Positions 1 through 11,640 of a DNA stretch of 64,000 nucleotides are shown piece by piece; the stretch's first letter is position 1; each line of letters opens with the position of its first letter. Origin of the DNA: Sphaerolaimus hirsutus (taxonomy: Eukaryota; Nematoda; Chromadorea; Monhysterida; Sphaerolaimidae); the NCBI GenBank assembly GCA_964036195.1, contig CAXIWS010000179.1, forward strand, positions 24,264 through 88,263, written 5' to 3'. The notes under the pieces are model-generated. The model saw nothing but the letters and a program-made list of their open reading frames with translations, searched no databases and was not told where the DNA came from. A program made the position numbers and the translations under genes.

Positions 1-302
1 ATAAGAAAAATACAACAAAAACCACCATGTATTAGAGTCTACAGCCTTAGATAAGTATGTAAATGGTATAAACCATGTTCTAACGAAACACAATCATTGT
101 TTTTAACGTGTGTTATGCATTGCACGGGTCATAAACCGCAGCTTTTGTCATTGACGTTGTCTTTACACTCAATTGGGGGGGGGGTATTTCGGATATTTAT
201 TAGTTCATACTGCTCATTTTGAGGGGGGTATTTCGAGGGGGGGGAATTTCGAGGGGGGGGGGAATTTCGAGGGGGGTGGTAATTCGAGGAAATACGGTAC
301 AT
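1..302. repeat. TA-type inverted-repeat element, left-truncated copy
   Basis: The right end reads AATTCGAGGAAATACGGTA, the terminus shared by at least ten copies in this window. The left 170 bases match the interior of the copy at 8732-9077, for example the stretch around GAGTCTACAGCCTTA. Positions 175-285 are runs of 7-9 G separated by ATTTCGAG. The left terminus lies outside the window. Confidence 0.7.
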
Positions 303-683
303 GTTTAAAATATTTTGTAACATTGTATTGTATCTACAGTATTTCTTTTAATACAATGGCATATCTTTCTTAATACTAATAGGGGCGTAAGGCTTGGGCC
401 GCTGCCAAAAAATCCAACACACACAAGCTGACTTAGGGAGTTGCCAGAGAACTTGGACAACCCCCCATCCTATGCACCGGGGGCCACTGGTCGGTAACAC
501 CCCCTACATAAAAATACAATCCCAATATAGGAGGTAGAACCCTATATTGAGTCTAGGTGCAGACCCAAGTAGGTCTGACTTGAGCTCTGGCTGTCTAGGG
601 AGCTGGTTTTATACTGGGTGGGTGACAGAGGTGAGAGCAATTACACTAACACAGTGGGCGGAGCCTGCAAGCAAGCTGCTTTC
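303..683. other. No gene recognised
   Basis: Unassigned sequence between two repeats. All frames are broken, and I see no tRNA-like or splice-bounded coding segment. Confidence 0.5.
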
Positions 684-890
684 AGGGGGCAGTCCCAGAT
701 TCTGTTAACTGCAAAGTAAGATGTCAAATGTCATGCAGTGTCAATTATCATGACAAATGCAAAGTAAAGTGTCAATTGTCATGCAAATTTCAGTAATAAA
801 ATATTCTTTTATTGATTGACATGACATTTGACATTTGAGATTTGACATTTTACTTTACACTGTACATGGTCTGGAATTGGCACCAGCTGG
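684..890. repeat. GTAAAATG foldback element (intron-like family), copy 1
   Basis: The left end contains GGGGGCAGTCCCAGATTCTG and the right end reads TGGTCTGGAATTGGCACCAG. Together they form the degenerate inverted terminus seen in full at 35.2, 43.7, 49.2 and 49.6 kb. The interior has ATGTCAAATGTCATGCA-type motifs. A 46-bp direct tandem duplication (868-913 and 914-959) overlaps the right end. Confidence 0.6.
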
Positions 891-1526
891 CTCTGTTTGG
901 ACATGTTTGCTGTGGTCTGGAATTGGCACCAGCTGGCTCTGTTTGGACATGTTTGGACTGATTTCAAATATGCACTCCATTTTGACACTAAATTACCATA
1001 ACCCTTGAATAGTACCCCCAGGGCTCAAAAAATTTAAATGATGAAATGATGGGCCCGACCGAAGGTCGGCGCGAGGACTGCTAGTCTCCAATAGGAGGGC
1101 AGGTTTTGGCCCATTTTATCACTCACTAAAAACAATAGAACGGCAGCGTCCAATAGAATGACTGCCTCCAGTAGAACGCCAGGTAGAAATGCCAAAAATA
1201 TAAAAATGGGTGGTGATTTTCTGTTATTTTTCCGGCTTATTTTCCGGCTTAGTTTTTTTTCGCCCTTTATGTTTTCTGGCTCAATTTTCTGTTTTTCCCA
1301 CTCTTCTCCCATTTTCTGGCTCAAACTTTTCAAGGAAAATGCGTGCTTGCACGCAAAATTTTTCAAACTAGCGACAAAATCGCCCCATGGAAGTGCCATT
1401 TCTGGCACATTTTTTGTCCGGTCCGGGAGGGGGGGCGACCACCGCCCCCCTGGCTACGTCATTGCATGTGTTCCATACATACATGTAAAGTCTGTATGCA
1501 TTACCGGGGAAGGCCACAGCCAGATC
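891..1526. other. Repeat debris, no gene
   Basis: Contains the second unit of the 46-bp duplication, a stretch at about 1125-1180 related to the ATAGAACGGCAG repeat at 9.2 and 12.0 kb, and a G/C-run palindrome at about 1425-1450. Frames of 123-124 codons on both strands here are complements of each other and resemble nothing. Confidence 0.5.
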
Positions 1527-2191
1527 TAGGGTTGGAAAAAAAACGTTTTTTTTTTAACTCAATGTTTTTTTATTAAAAAAAAACGTTTTTTTTTAAAAGC
1601 TCCCAGATATGACCTAATGTCAACATATATAGGTATATCAGACACTGGCAATACTCTGTGATGTTAAATATGACCATATAATGGCTGTGGAGCCATGGGA
1701 TAGCATTATAAGTGGTGATTTGTGTCAAAAATATCCATTTTTCGTCGACATATCGTTCGTATATCGCCTTATAGTCGAATGTTCGTGACTTCAGGTAAAG
1801 TTTGGCACGGAATGGTGATCAAACAAGGTTATAAAAGGAGGTTGTTACTTTGGGAGTGAAGTTACACATTGTGGAGGTACATGGAAGCACATTACCTCAA
1901 TATTATATATTACAGCGACATATGTCGGCTTATTCACCCATGGTAGCGCATAGAAATTGATGTTTTGATACTAAAAATGCAACAAAACCAATGAAAACAA
2001 CCACCAATGTCAATTTGTGTGTGAAATTGCGCGCTTGCGCGCAAAAATTTTGCAAAATACCTAGTGCTTAGTACTAAAAATTTCGGCCAATGTTTTTTTA
2101 AAAAAACAAACATTTTGGACGTCATGTTTTTTTTTAAAAAAAAAACGTTTTTTTTTTTTAAATGTTTTAAAAAAAACATCGGCCAACCCTA
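1527..2191. mobile_element. hAT-like non-autonomous element, family A (TAGGGTTGG ends)
   Basis: The 665-bp element starts TAGGGTTGG and ends CCAACCCTA. It is flanked by a perfect 8-bp duplication GCCAGATC (1519-1526 and 2192-2199). Both ends carry long A/T runs around CGTTTT, and the centre holds an AT-rich unique core. It shares about 95% of its length with the copy at 13249-13937. It has no coding capacity. The 8-bp duplication with a TAGGG end is characteristic of hAT transposons; that assignment is inference from family knowledge. Confidence 0.9.
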
Positions 2192-2199
2192 GCCAGATC

Positions 2200-3770
2200 C
2201 ACCTAACCACTATGTTTTACATCATTGCGAACCCAAAAATGTCCTTGACCAGAATCCATAGACTTTTTGGGGGTTCACTGGTGCTATTTTATACCCAAGA
2301 AAATGAAACGTGCTTTCAGGGCATTTCAAGGTATTTGCATCACCTGGAATGGCCGCACCCAGGTGTGCATAACAGCTTATTAGAAGATGACGCATTAGAA
2401 GAATCGTAGACATGCAAATTAGGTAAGTTATTTTTTAATCATGAACATAATTATTAGAATTAAGTGCATGCAAAAAAATTGCAAAAAATGATGCATCACC
2501 AAATGTGATGTCTGGGAGAGAAAACAACCACATAAAACTTTGTGTTATCTAACCATGCGATTGCATGCAAAATTTATTAATATATGTATATATACCCAGG
2601 AGTAGCAGTGCATCAATACAAAAATTTGTGCTAGCAGGTGTCAACCCTAATCAAACATTTGTTTGTAATAAAATTCTAGACATAGACACCTTGATCTACA
2701 CGGACAGCCTAGACAGACATGATCTAAACACAATTTTATTTCGTACTGAATAAGTCTAAACAAAGTCTGAGCGTTCTTATTTACCAATTTGAAACTAAAA
2801 TGGCTGAACACAGCATGCGGTAACTCAGTTTGTAAATATTTTACTTTGAAATGTCACTTAAAGAATGGTGCAGGGTTCTTTGGATGGTACAGTTTTCAAT
2901 CTACAGGAAATTTCATAAAAAAATAAGATCAGTGAAGCGATTCTCTGATCAGTATTCAGTACTAAGTCTGGAAAAACTGAATTTCGTGCATGAAACGCAT
3001 TCCGCATACCAAAAATATACATTAACATTCACATTACAGACAAAAACTTCAGTACACCATAACAATGCAAATATGACACTGCAACAAAAATTAACATTAG
3101 TGAGTGAGTTAAAAATAGTCACGCATAATTTTCTCCTAAATAGTCACGCATAATTTAAATGGAGGCAGTAGCATGCATAAATAGCTCAGCAAACACGCGA
3201 AATGGAGAAAAAATGGTTATTTTTCACTGGATGAAATATGCATGGATGACAATTCTTTTGTTGCAACTGTAAAATGGCAAAATTGATTAATCGGTATAAA
3301 TATTCAGAAACCTTTCCATAATTTTTCATGTTTTTTTTGTTTGTATACAGATCGGAGCCCGGCAAACGGGAGGGGGGGGGGGGTTAAGTGCATTGAAAAA
3401 TATCACAAAATAAACAGAAAACTTCTAATCACAGGACTTCACATGTTATTCATCTGTCACTGTAATTATCACGTATTTTACCACGCTAGAAACACAGCAA
3501 AGGAATGATTGTTTGACAGAAACATTGAAGTAGGCAGTATCAATCTCAAGATGATTCAAAAACATGTAAATAGCGCCTCGAGACATAATTTGTATCTGCA
3601 ATTGCTGCGCTGCGCTGCAGTGGCATTATTTATTGCCCATGAACCGTGGTGGATGAGATTTAAATTGACTTAGGTTGCCAGAAATGAGTCAGTAGAAACG
3701 CAAGGTATAACTAAAAAGTAAACGCCATTGCAATTGCAGGTCATTCAGTTAAATATGTGCCACCCAGGGG
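2200..3770. other. AT-rich non-coding stretch
   Basis: No recognisable gene. The longest plus-strand frame (2851-3153, 100 codons) has unremarkable composition and no splice or domain support. A short G run occurs at 3372-3383. Confidence 0.45.
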
Positions 3771-4640
3771 TTGACAAATTTACTAACCCCCTTAAAACTG
3801 GGGGTCCCCAATGGCGTGGATTTTAGTGGGACGGGTTCCCTTAAGGAAATACAATACATTTTTAATGTTTATTATAACATTTTTAAAGATCCAAAATATG
3901 GTTATGAGTTAACATATATTTACAGGTATATCAGACAAGTGGCAGTACTCATGGTGATGAATTTATGGTGGTTGTTGTGATTGATGGTGATCATAGGCGG
4001 CGCAAGGTCCCAATTTGCGCTTGTGACATTCACATTAGCCAAATTTTCACCTTGTGACACATTTTTAACAGAGCCCTCATATCAAGTTGGCAGCCAACCA
4101 AAAATTTCGAAATTGCTATAAATATTAAAAAAACATTGGCTAAAAATAGGTATATAACCATGTATATAGGTAGATGAAAATGTGATTATAGAGGCGAAAA
4201 TTTGCAAAATAGAGCAAATTTTAGCAATTTTTAGCTAAGTTTGAGATTTCACTCTCATTTGTACAATACAAGCTTGTGAATGTCACAATGTGACAGTGAA
4301 ATTTCTGCTTGTGACACCAATAATTCCGCTTGTGACATTCACAAGCGCACAAGCACTTACGCCGCCTATGATGGTGATGGCAAGTGGTGACTTTTGCTCA
4401 AATTCTACATCTGTCAGACATTCATGACTTAAAGTGAAGTTGGACATTGAACAGTATTTAAATAAGGTTATAAGAAAAGGCTAATATAAATATTTAGAAT
4501 GATGTTTCACACTGTGGAAGTATGTGAAAGCATATTGGATGGCTGGATATTTTATACTACACAGACATATCAAGCCTTGTTACCAAATGATAGCATGAAA
4601 AACCAAGCTTTTACACTAAAAATATGGCAAAAGCAGTGTA
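3771..4640. repeat. Eroded relative of family A core, split by an insertion
   Basis: The segments before 3992 and after 4380 align with the central core of the 1527-2191 element (around ACAGGTATATCAGACA and CTAAAAATATGGCAAAA) but are heavily diverged. An older copy was later interrupted by the element at 3992-4380. Confidence 0.55.
3992..4380. mobile_element. hAT-like non-autonomous element, family E (CATAGGCGGC ends)
   Basis: The 389-bp element begins CATAGGCGGCGCAAG and ends CTTACGCCGCCTATG. It has a perfect 8-bp target duplication ATGGTGAT on both sides (3984-3991 and 4381-4388). A shorter copy with the same ends lies at 22023-22187. Confidence 0.9.
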
Positions 4641-5532
4641 AAGACCACCAATCAAATAGGTTTACTTGACTCAGACCTCAAAAGCCAAACACAAGTAAAT
4701 AATTATACATTCCACATTGCATACCCATCGACTACCCCTAATTGCGGTCCTAACAGGTGAGTTTTTGTAGCGCATTGAACATAGTTGATGAGGGGAATAA
4801 TGTTGAACACCAATTGAGTTGATGTGAAATTTCAAAACACCTGTGTTTTTGTGCTTACGTTTGAAAAACAACAACGTTTGTAATGAAAAACCATTTGAAA
4901 AACTCTGGCCATCCCTATATGGCTTATTTCTAACAATATAGCGGCATAGCATATATATTGGGGGTACGAATGCTAAGCTGTAAACTGTGTGCTGGTAAAC
5001 TCATAAATCGGCTTTGAATGCATTTGAGTGGTATGGATAAAAATCACTTTTTCAATGGACCCGCTTTTTTACTAAAAGTGCTATTTTTCTACAAAAAGCG
5101 CTTTTTCACTTTAAAAAAAAAAAATGTCAATACATTTCCAAGAAAGCTCCCGAATATGGTTCTGAGTCAGTATATAGTGGGATATCACACAAGCGGCAGT
5201 ATTTGTGATGATATATAGCCATGGAATGGCTGCGAAGCAATGGAATAGCATTATAAATAGGCTTTTATGCAAAAAATCCACTTTTTATGTTGACTCATTA
5301 TGTAAATTGCTATTTGTCAAATGGTCATGACTTCAAATGAAGTTAGGCATGGAATAGTGCTTAAATAATGTTATAATAGAAGACTAATACATTGAGACTG
5401 ATGTTTCCCACTGTAGAAGTATGTGGGAGCACATAGGCTGGATATTATACACAACACTAACATATCATGGCTTATTATTTTATGATAGCATGCAGGAATA
5501 AAAGCAATGACACATATCCCCAGAAAAGCGAA
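4641..5532. repeat. Eroded family A-type repeat, no gene
   Basis: 5150-5480 resembles the family A core (GGAATAGCATTATAAAT, CACTGTAGAAGTATGTGG), much diverged. 5018-5120 carries A/T runs like the family A ends. No coding sequence is recognised. Confidence 0.45.
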
Positions 5533-6288
5533 TACCGTATTTCCTCGAAATACCCCCTCAAAATGGGCACTATGAATTTGTGGTCCGGGAAATGCATAAC
5601 AGACGTTCAAAACACTTACTGTGTTACGTTAGTTCATCGTTTATACCATCTACATCCTTATATAAGGCTGTAAAAACTTATAAATGGTGGTTATTGTTGA
5701 ATTTTCACGTTTTTCTCTCAAAATTTTCACTCTGAAAAAATAAACCCCTGGGGGCAGGGGTCTCCTAGGGGGGGGGGGAGGGCTGGGGGGTGCTGCCCCC
5801 CCCCCAAATCCGCCAGCTATCTATCTATCCCGGAGGCCGCTCAGCTATCTATCTATCCCGAGGCAAATTTTTTGGCTACTACCCCCAAAGACCCCCCAAA
5901 TCGCTCAGCTATCTATCTATCTGGAGTGGTTTTTGAGAAATTTTGCCCCAATTTTCGCTCAAAATCACCAATTTCGCACCTTTTATAGTTTTTCACCTTC
6001 AAAATTGTGCTCTCTGGCTATATGCATGGTTATATGCCTGTTTTTAGCCATTTTAAACCTATTTTTGACCACTTTTAACCGATTATTAGCGATTTTTCCC
6101 ATTTCGGCCTTCTATGCTCTGAAAAAGCCTATATATTTTGCCCCCGCGAGCCCCCCCCCCCAAGCCCCCCCAGAAATGTTTTTCAGCTATCTATCCATCC
6201 GGAGGAGCGATTTGCTATCTATCCAGCCCCCGCGAAGGCCAAAATCTTGGAGACCCCAGCCTGGGGGGTAATTCGAGGAAATACGGTA
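5533..6288. mobile_element. TA-type element copy, split by a nested element
   Basis: Starts TACCGTATTTCCTCGAAATA and ends TTCGAGGAAATACGGTA. The two halves are separated by the family H insertion at 5755-6259. The interior shares CAAAACACTTACTGTGTTA-type sequence with the copy at 32626-32898. Confidence 0.8.
5755..6259. mobile_element. hAT-like element, family H (CAGGGGTCTCC ends)
   Basis: Bounded by CAGGGGTCTCC and GGAGACCCCAG, with an 8-bp duplication CCTGGGGG on both sides (5747-5754 and 6260-6267). The interior carries CAGCTATCTATCTATC blocks and a T-rich core. Same family as 17587-18176 (inverted) and 31971-32458. Confidence 0.85.
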
Positions 6289-6367
6289 TTTACTATTTTT
6301 CAGAGTGAAAATCCCGGCGACCTCTAGCAACGACATTGACTGACTGCAGTCCCATATGATAGCGTAC

Positions 6368-6817
6368 ACAAGAATTGTTAAAAGTACTGTACTTTTTTAA
6401 AGTAAATGTAGACATAAATTAGTTTAGTTTTACTCATGTAAAGAAAACGTAAAGTATTTCTTTACTTTTAAATGGCGTAAATGGTGAATAAACATAAATA
6501 CCCATATTTTCACCACGGAAAACGTAAAAGCGAGTATTATTTGGGTTTGAGTTCAAGAAAAAGTATGTAAAAGTAAAAGTGAAATTATTCACTTTCTTCA
6601 CTCAACTTCGATCATTTACATGCAGTATCTATGTATCCAAGTCGTTTTTGCTTTTTGTGCACGCCATTAATTTTTCGTTTTAAACGTTTTCTGTACATGC
6701 ATAGGTTCTTTCAAAAAGTACGCGTAAATGTGAGTACAGGTACTTTTTCCAGAGGAAACGCAAACGTATTTACTCAGTACTCGAGTATCCGTATTTCTGC
6801 AGTAAACGTATGTTAAC
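6368..6817. repeat. Family F element (TTGTTAAAAGTAC ends), older copy
   Basis: The left end is ATTGTTAAAAGTACTGTAC and the right end runs to ATGTTAACAAC. The interior repeats AAACGTAAA motifs, as in the intact copy at 24728-25269. The target duplication is no longer visible. Confidence 0.6.
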
Positions 6818-7681
6818 AACCAAGGCCTACACGCGCGAGTCCGCGTACAATGCCCCAGGGAAGGGGTAAATTAAAAACAAACGAATGGAAAACATACCCA
6901 TGTGTATGTTTGATGCAAGCGGCAAAAGTAAGTGCGAATATTTAAGGCACGCGCCCAGATAAGATCCTGTAGACACACTGGCGCAGAGATGTTAAATGTT
7001 AATGATTGACTGTCTCCACAATCACTGACACCATAGAATAAAAATGTGTCAATTGTCAACTAATATATATAGCACTTAAATAAGATTCACAAAAGAAGGC
7101 TTTTCAGAAGTCAAAGCTCAAATCTAACATAACCTTTTCAATTAACTTACCCTTTTCATTTTTCTGGGTATTATTTTATATGGTATTAGAAAGGTTTGAG
7201 TAACATTAAATTTTACAAGTTTTGCGGAATTGCCAATTTATTTGGGTTACCCCACGCAAATGTCTAAAAAATTTCAACACAATCTATTTATTCACAGTTG
7301 CCAGTCAAACATGACAACAATTTGACATTTTCCCATCACTGTAAAAGCTGCATGTCACAGAAACAGTGATGCAGGGAACAGAACAGAGTAATATGCATGG
7401 CATTTCGTAGGGCAATGTATAAAAGTTTTTGACGGATGCACAAAGGACTAAAGAAATTGTTTCCTCAGGCATGAAAATTGTTTCCCCAGACACATACAAC
7501 CCCTCAGGCATTATATTACAAGATGTGCAAAAAACTGTCTCCCCAGACACATAAAATTGAGGCATATCATATTTACAATTAATACAAAGAAAATAAATAT
7601 ATGTCCCGTTAAACTTTGCAGCCATATAGATCTTTGGATCAAGCCAGGGGTGTCCGATGAAGGGTGGCAAAAAAAACAATC
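6818..7681. other. No gene recognised
   Basis: AT-rich. Minus-strand frames at 7305-7969 overlap each other and run into the GAAGTGAAAAA repeat, so I treat them as chance. Confidence 0.4.
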
Positions 7682-8250
7682 CTGGGCCAATTCCGCAAAA
7701 AGTGAGGTGAAAAAGAAGTGAAAAAAGAAGTGAAAAAGAAGTGGAAAACGAAGTGGAAAAAGAAGTGGAAAACGAAGTGGAATAAATATAAATAAATTAA
7801 AAATAACAACGCTGAGGGAAAATAAAAGAAAAATCGGCTGAATTTGCGGCCCGATTCTCGACAGAACACTATTCACTTGAGTTGGATTTAGGCGGAATCT
7901 TCTTTTGAATTGGGTACCATTTTCAACTTCAAAGTTCCTATGCAAGCGAACAATTGGCGTGTTTCCCAAATCATCACTACCACCGTCAGAAACAATGCTT
8001 TCTAAGTCCGAATTCTTCCTTTGCGTTTTTATTTTTTATTTTTTATTTTCCACTTCGTTTTACACTTCGTTTTACACTTCGTTTTTCACTTCTTTTTTCA
8101 CTTCTTTTTTCACTTCTTTTTTCACTTCTTTTTTCACTTCTTTTTTCTCTTCTTTTTTACTTCGCTTTTCTCTTTCTATTTTCCACTTCTTTTTCACGTG
8201 AAGTTACAATTAATACATTACATAGTTACATTTTTGCGGAATTGGCCTTT
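7682..8250. repeat. Foldback element J with GAAGTGAAAAA arms
   Basis: Ends pair as GGGCCAATTCCGCAAAAAG and TTTTTGCGGAATTGGCC. The left arm (7700-7780) is repeats of GAAGTGGAAAAAGAAGTG type. The right arm (8045-8200) is the complementary CACTTCTTTTTT series. The long Phe/Ser/Leu-rich frames here are products of that simple repeat. A second copy with the same ends is at 30728-30964. Confidence 0.75.
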
Positions 8251-8620
8251 GATCCCCCGAAAGGTCAATCCCGATCCTGATACCAAAATCTCAAAAAGCA
8301 ATCCTGATTCCGATCCTAATCCCGAAATCCGTAAAAAAATCCTGATCCCGATCCTGAAAAATCAATCCCAATCCCAATTCCGAAATCTCAAAAACCAATC
8401 CTGATCCAGATCCTGAAATTTCAAAAAACAATCCTGATCCCAATCCCGATCCCGCAGGTCAATTGCGATGCGGAAATATAAAAAAACCAGTCCCGATTCC
8501 GAAATCACGAAAAACTAATCCTGATCCTGAAAGGTCAATCCCGATTCCGAAATCTCAAAAAACCAATCCCGATACCAAAAAGTCAATCCCGTTTGAGCCC
8601 GATTTTTCGATTTTTCCTAA
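8251..8620. repeat. Degenerate family B (CCCGATCC) array
   Basis: Imperfect CCCGATCCTGAAATCTC units, the complement of the GGGATC interior of family B, ending near TCCCGTTTGAGCC. The left terminus is not clear. Confidence 0.6.
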
Positions 8621-8731
8621 TTATTTTTCATTTTTCTTCCCTTCAAAGCATGGCGAAATCGTACGCGAGGAAAGCATGTAAACAGTTTTCATCAAATGCG
8701 CATGACGTTGACGAAGGAAATTAAACATGGC

Positions 8732-9077
8732 TACCGTATTTCCTCGAAATACCCCCAGTACTAGTACTGCCAGTACTAATAACGGACGCAGACATAGAAA
8801 AATGCAACAAAAACCACGATGTACAAGAGTCTACAGCCTTATATAAGTATGTAGATGGTATAAACCATGTTCTAACGTAACACAATCATTGTTTTTAATC
8901 TGTGTTATGCATTTCCCGGGTCATAAACCGCAGCTTTTGCCATTGACGTTCGCTTTACACTCAATTGGGGGGGGGGGGTATTTCGAGGGGAGGTTATAAA
9001 TTCATGGTGCCGATTTTGAGGGGGGGCTATTTCGAGGGTGTCTCAAGGGGGGGGGGGGTATTTCGAAGAAATACGGC
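8732..9077. mobile_element. TA-type element
   Basis: Starts TACCGTATTTCCTCGAAATA and ends TTCGAAGAAATACGGCA. The interior is near-identical to 1-170, followed by G-run blocks. No coding capacity. Confidence 0.8.
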
Positions 9078-9390
9078 ATTTGTTTAGAAATAGAATGGTG
9101 TTCATTCTCACTGTTGAAGTAATCTCAGAATGAACAGCTAATATATTTGCGATGCTTAAAAATAGGCGGGGAAATTTACCGAACAGTAGCACTCGGATTA
9201 CCCACTGTATACTTACCTCGGATGCTTAGAATAGAATGACAATCCAATACCAATACCTCCAATCCAATAGAAGGGCACCTCCAATAGAACGGCAGGTTTT
9301 AGCACATTTTTGCACCCAAGAAAACAATCGAACGAGAGCCTCCACGTGAACGGCAGGTAGATATTACTTTGAGACTAGGTAGAGCTATAA
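9078..9390. repeat. ATAGAACGGCAGG repeat region
   Basis: Contains several AATAGAACGGCAGGT-type and CTCCAATAGAA units, also present near 1.13, 10.3 and 12.0-12.15 kb. No gene. Confidence 0.5.
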
Positions 9391-9901
9391 CAAACGATGG
9401 CAAAAAAGATTTGAAAATTCGAAAACGTTTTCGAATTTTCGAATTTTTTTGGACTTTTCGAATTTTTGAGCACGCGGCGAAAAAATACATAAAATTCGAT
9501 TTTTTTCAAAAGATCGAAACGACTTTTCAAATTTGTTTGGGTAATTCAAGGCATTGGCATGTATTCTTAAGTTCAACATTCTAATTCAATAGACAATTGA
9601 CTTGCGGTGTGTCTGAGCTGCAATAAAGACGTAAAACGTCGAGTTCCCAGTTCAATTAAGTTTTGAATAAAATTTTTTTTCGAAAAATTCGAAAACCATT
9701 TTTTTAAATTCGAAAACTACCCAAAAAATTCTTAGAAAACTACCAAAAAATTTGAAAACTACCCAAAAATTTCTAAAATTCGAGAACTAAATTTGAAAAT
9801 TCGAAAACTGTTTTGTGGAAAAATACGAAAATTCGAAAAGTCATTTCAGAAAAAAATACTTAAAAATTTGAATACTTTTTTCTGGAGGGTTTGCCATCGT
9901 A
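9391..9901. mobile_element. hAT-like element, family C (AACGATGGCAAA ends)
   Basis: Bounded by CAAACGATGGCAAA and TTTGCCATCGTA, with an 8-bp duplication AGCTATAA (9383-9390 and 9902-9909). The interior is mostly TTCGAAAATTCGAAAAC-like simple sequence with a small unique core. Copy 2 is at 23042-24184. Confidence 0.85.
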
Positions 9902-9909
9902 AGCTATAA

Positions 9910-10390
9910 GACAACAATAATAGATGACGAGAACACTCAAAGCATTCAAATATTCATATTTAATTTCAAATATCGAAAAAAATAGAACGGCGCTCTTCTA
10001 TTAGAAAAATACGGTATACTGGACGGACAGGACACTATACAATGAATGCTACCGTATTTTGATGAATAAGCTTACGTGAAAAATTGTGCACCAAATTCAG
10101 CCAAAGCGGGGGCAATGCGATCTGTTTGTTTATTCAGGTGGGATACGGTAGACTTCATTGTAAGGTACACAGTCAGTGGACTATAACAGAGATTTATTCG
10201 GTTGTCAGTCAGTCGATGATGAACGAATGGGGCGCCCTCTTCCGATGAACATGAATCAAACCTAAAAAATTCGAGGAAATACAGCATGTTCAAATAAAAA
10301 ATGTGTTAAAAATAAAGAATGGCAGCGTCAAATAGAACGGCAGGTAAAAAAATTGACGATAAAAATAAAAGAAATACGTTATATCCAAGG
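9910..10390. other. Repeat debris, no gene
   Basis: Contains AATAGAACGGC repeat fragments and ends in CCAAGG, the first bases of a family G terminus (AAGGACGTATCCAGG) that was later split by the LTR element. Confidence 0.4.
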
Positions 10391-10394
10391 ACGT

Positions 10395-10525
10395 TGTTGG
10401 GAATCGTGATGTTTGTTCAGTTATACTACTTCCACATCTGATCGAATATAGCTGTGTGATAGCAGCCATCGAGAGAACACTATGAATACTAACCAACCAA
10501 AACCACTCAACCCTCAAATCCAACA
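10395..10525 (+). repeat. 5' LTR of the miniature LTR element
   Basis: TGTTGGG...CCAACA, 131 bp, identical by eye to 11146-11276. The base after it begins TGGTGGATGACC, in the position expected of a primer-binding site. Confidence 0.9.
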
Positions 10526-10561
10526 TGGTGGATGACCTAAACCGTATTCAATGCAGAGGGG

Positions 10562-10981
10562 ATGGCTGCATCATTGCTGAATGGCTGTGCTGACCTACCA
10601 AGCTCTTCATTGGCACCTGCTTACCCATCCACTGGGCACACAGCAGAACCAGTGCCAACAAGCTGCTTCTATCCAGCTTCAAAGGAACCTACACCTACAG
10701 CACCTGCTCACCCATCCACTGGGCACACAGCAGAACCAGTGCCAACAAGCTGCTTCTATCCAGCTTCAAAGGAACCTACACCTACAGCACCTGCTCACCC
10801 ATCCACTGGGCACACAGCAGAACCAGTGCCAACAAGCTGCTTCTATCCAGCTTCAAAGGAACCTACACCTACAGCACCTGCTCACCCATCCGCTGGGCAC
10901 ACAGCAGAAACGCTTCACAGGTGGGAAAGAGGTCTCCTTCAGTGCTGTCAGCTCGCGGTGTCCACTGTCACACCGGAGTGA
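10562..10981 (+). repeat. 87-bp tandem repeat inside the LTR element
   Basis: Units begin with CCCATCC near 10625, 10711, 10798 and 10885, a period of 87 bp (29 codons), ending in a fourth partial unit. It is open in two plus frames. One gives a Pro/Thr/Ser-rich 29-residue repeat containing HPSTGHTAEPVPTS; the other is Gln/Leu/His-rich. I cannot tell whether either is translated. The units look nearly identical, so expansion was recent. Confidence 0.8.
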
Positions 10982-11126
10982 TACAGACAAACACAAGAGC
11001 ACACTGGCAAGGGAGGTACCAGTCTGTTGCTTGCAGTGGCCTCGCCAGAGAGAGAGTGAAAATGTGATGGTTTTGGTTAACCCTGTTCTCCCTTAACTTA
11101 TTCCTAAACTTATTATCCTTTTCTTA

Positions 11127-11144
11127 AGGGAGAAAAGGGGGAAT
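11127..11144 (+). promoter_or_regulatory. Polypurine tract
   Basis: AAGGGAGAAAAGGGGGAA lies immediately upstream of the right LTR, the position where plus-strand priming occurs in LTR retroelements. Confidence 0.65.
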
Positions 11145-11145
11145 A

Positions 11146-11276
11146 TGTTGGGAATCGTGATGTTTGTTCAGTTATACTACTTCCACATCTGATCGAATAT
11201 AGCTGTGTGATAGCAGCCATCGAGAGAACACTATGAATACTAACCAACCAAAACCACTCAACCCTCAAATCCAACA
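11146..11276 (+). repeat. 3' LTR of the miniature LTR element
   Basis: Identical to the 5' LTR by eye and followed by the ACGT duplication. Confidence 0.9.
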
Positions 11277-11640
11277 ACGTATCCAGGGGGGGGGCGGGGG
11301 GGGTTGCAGCCCCCCCCCCCTTCCCGGGGTGAGACCTAAAAAGTCCCGGAAAATGGCACTTTTCCTATATATTTTTCGATGTTTCTTAAAAAATTTTTGC
11401 GCGCAAGCGCGCAATTTCTTGCCCATGCATTGTATTTACAGCGGATCGGCCCCTGAAAACCAATTTCCTTGGAAATGAACAGATTTTTCCAAATTTCGCT
11501 GTATATGTATGCATATTTACATACCGTAAATCCTTGAATAAGTCCCCGGGGGAGTTATTTTTTCCTCAGAATTTTTTTGAGGGGGGACTTATTCGAGGGG
11601 GGAGTTATTCGAGGGGGGAGTTATTAATTACGAGGGCGAA
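11277..11640. repeat. Family G right part and a TA-type-like end
   Basis: Resumes the interrupted ACGTATCCAGG terminus, then a G-run/C-run hairpin (11285-11330) and GCGCGCAAGCGCGCAA, a palindrome shared with several copies. 11524-11600 begins ACCGTAAATCCTTGAATAAG, a divergent TA-type end. Confidence 0.5.

Larger units (their letters stand above)
10395..11276 (+). mobile_element. Miniature LTR retrotransposon (TRIM-like)
   Basis: Two identical 131-bp direct repeats (10395-10525 and 11146-11276) both start TGTTGGG and end CCAACA. They are flanked by a 4-bp duplication ACGT (10391-10394 and 11277-11280). The target was AAGGACGTATCCAGG, a terminus seen elsewhere in the window, so the empty site can be read directly. 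A purine tract AAGGGAGAAAAGGGGGAA stands just before the right repeat, where a polypurine tract should be. The 620-bp interior encodes no gag or pol. It carries a tandem repeat and is presumably mobilised in trans. Identical LTRs imply a recent insertion. Confidence 0.9.

Noticed and set aside
7511..8404. Phe/Leu/Ser-rich frames of 70-150 codons
   Set aside because: They are translations of the GAAGTGAAAAA/CACTTCTTTTTT simple repeat on both strands.
8262..8620. CRISPR-like regularly spaced repeats
   Set aside because: The window is eukaryotic, units are degenerate and spacers are not unique; this is a simple-sequence array.
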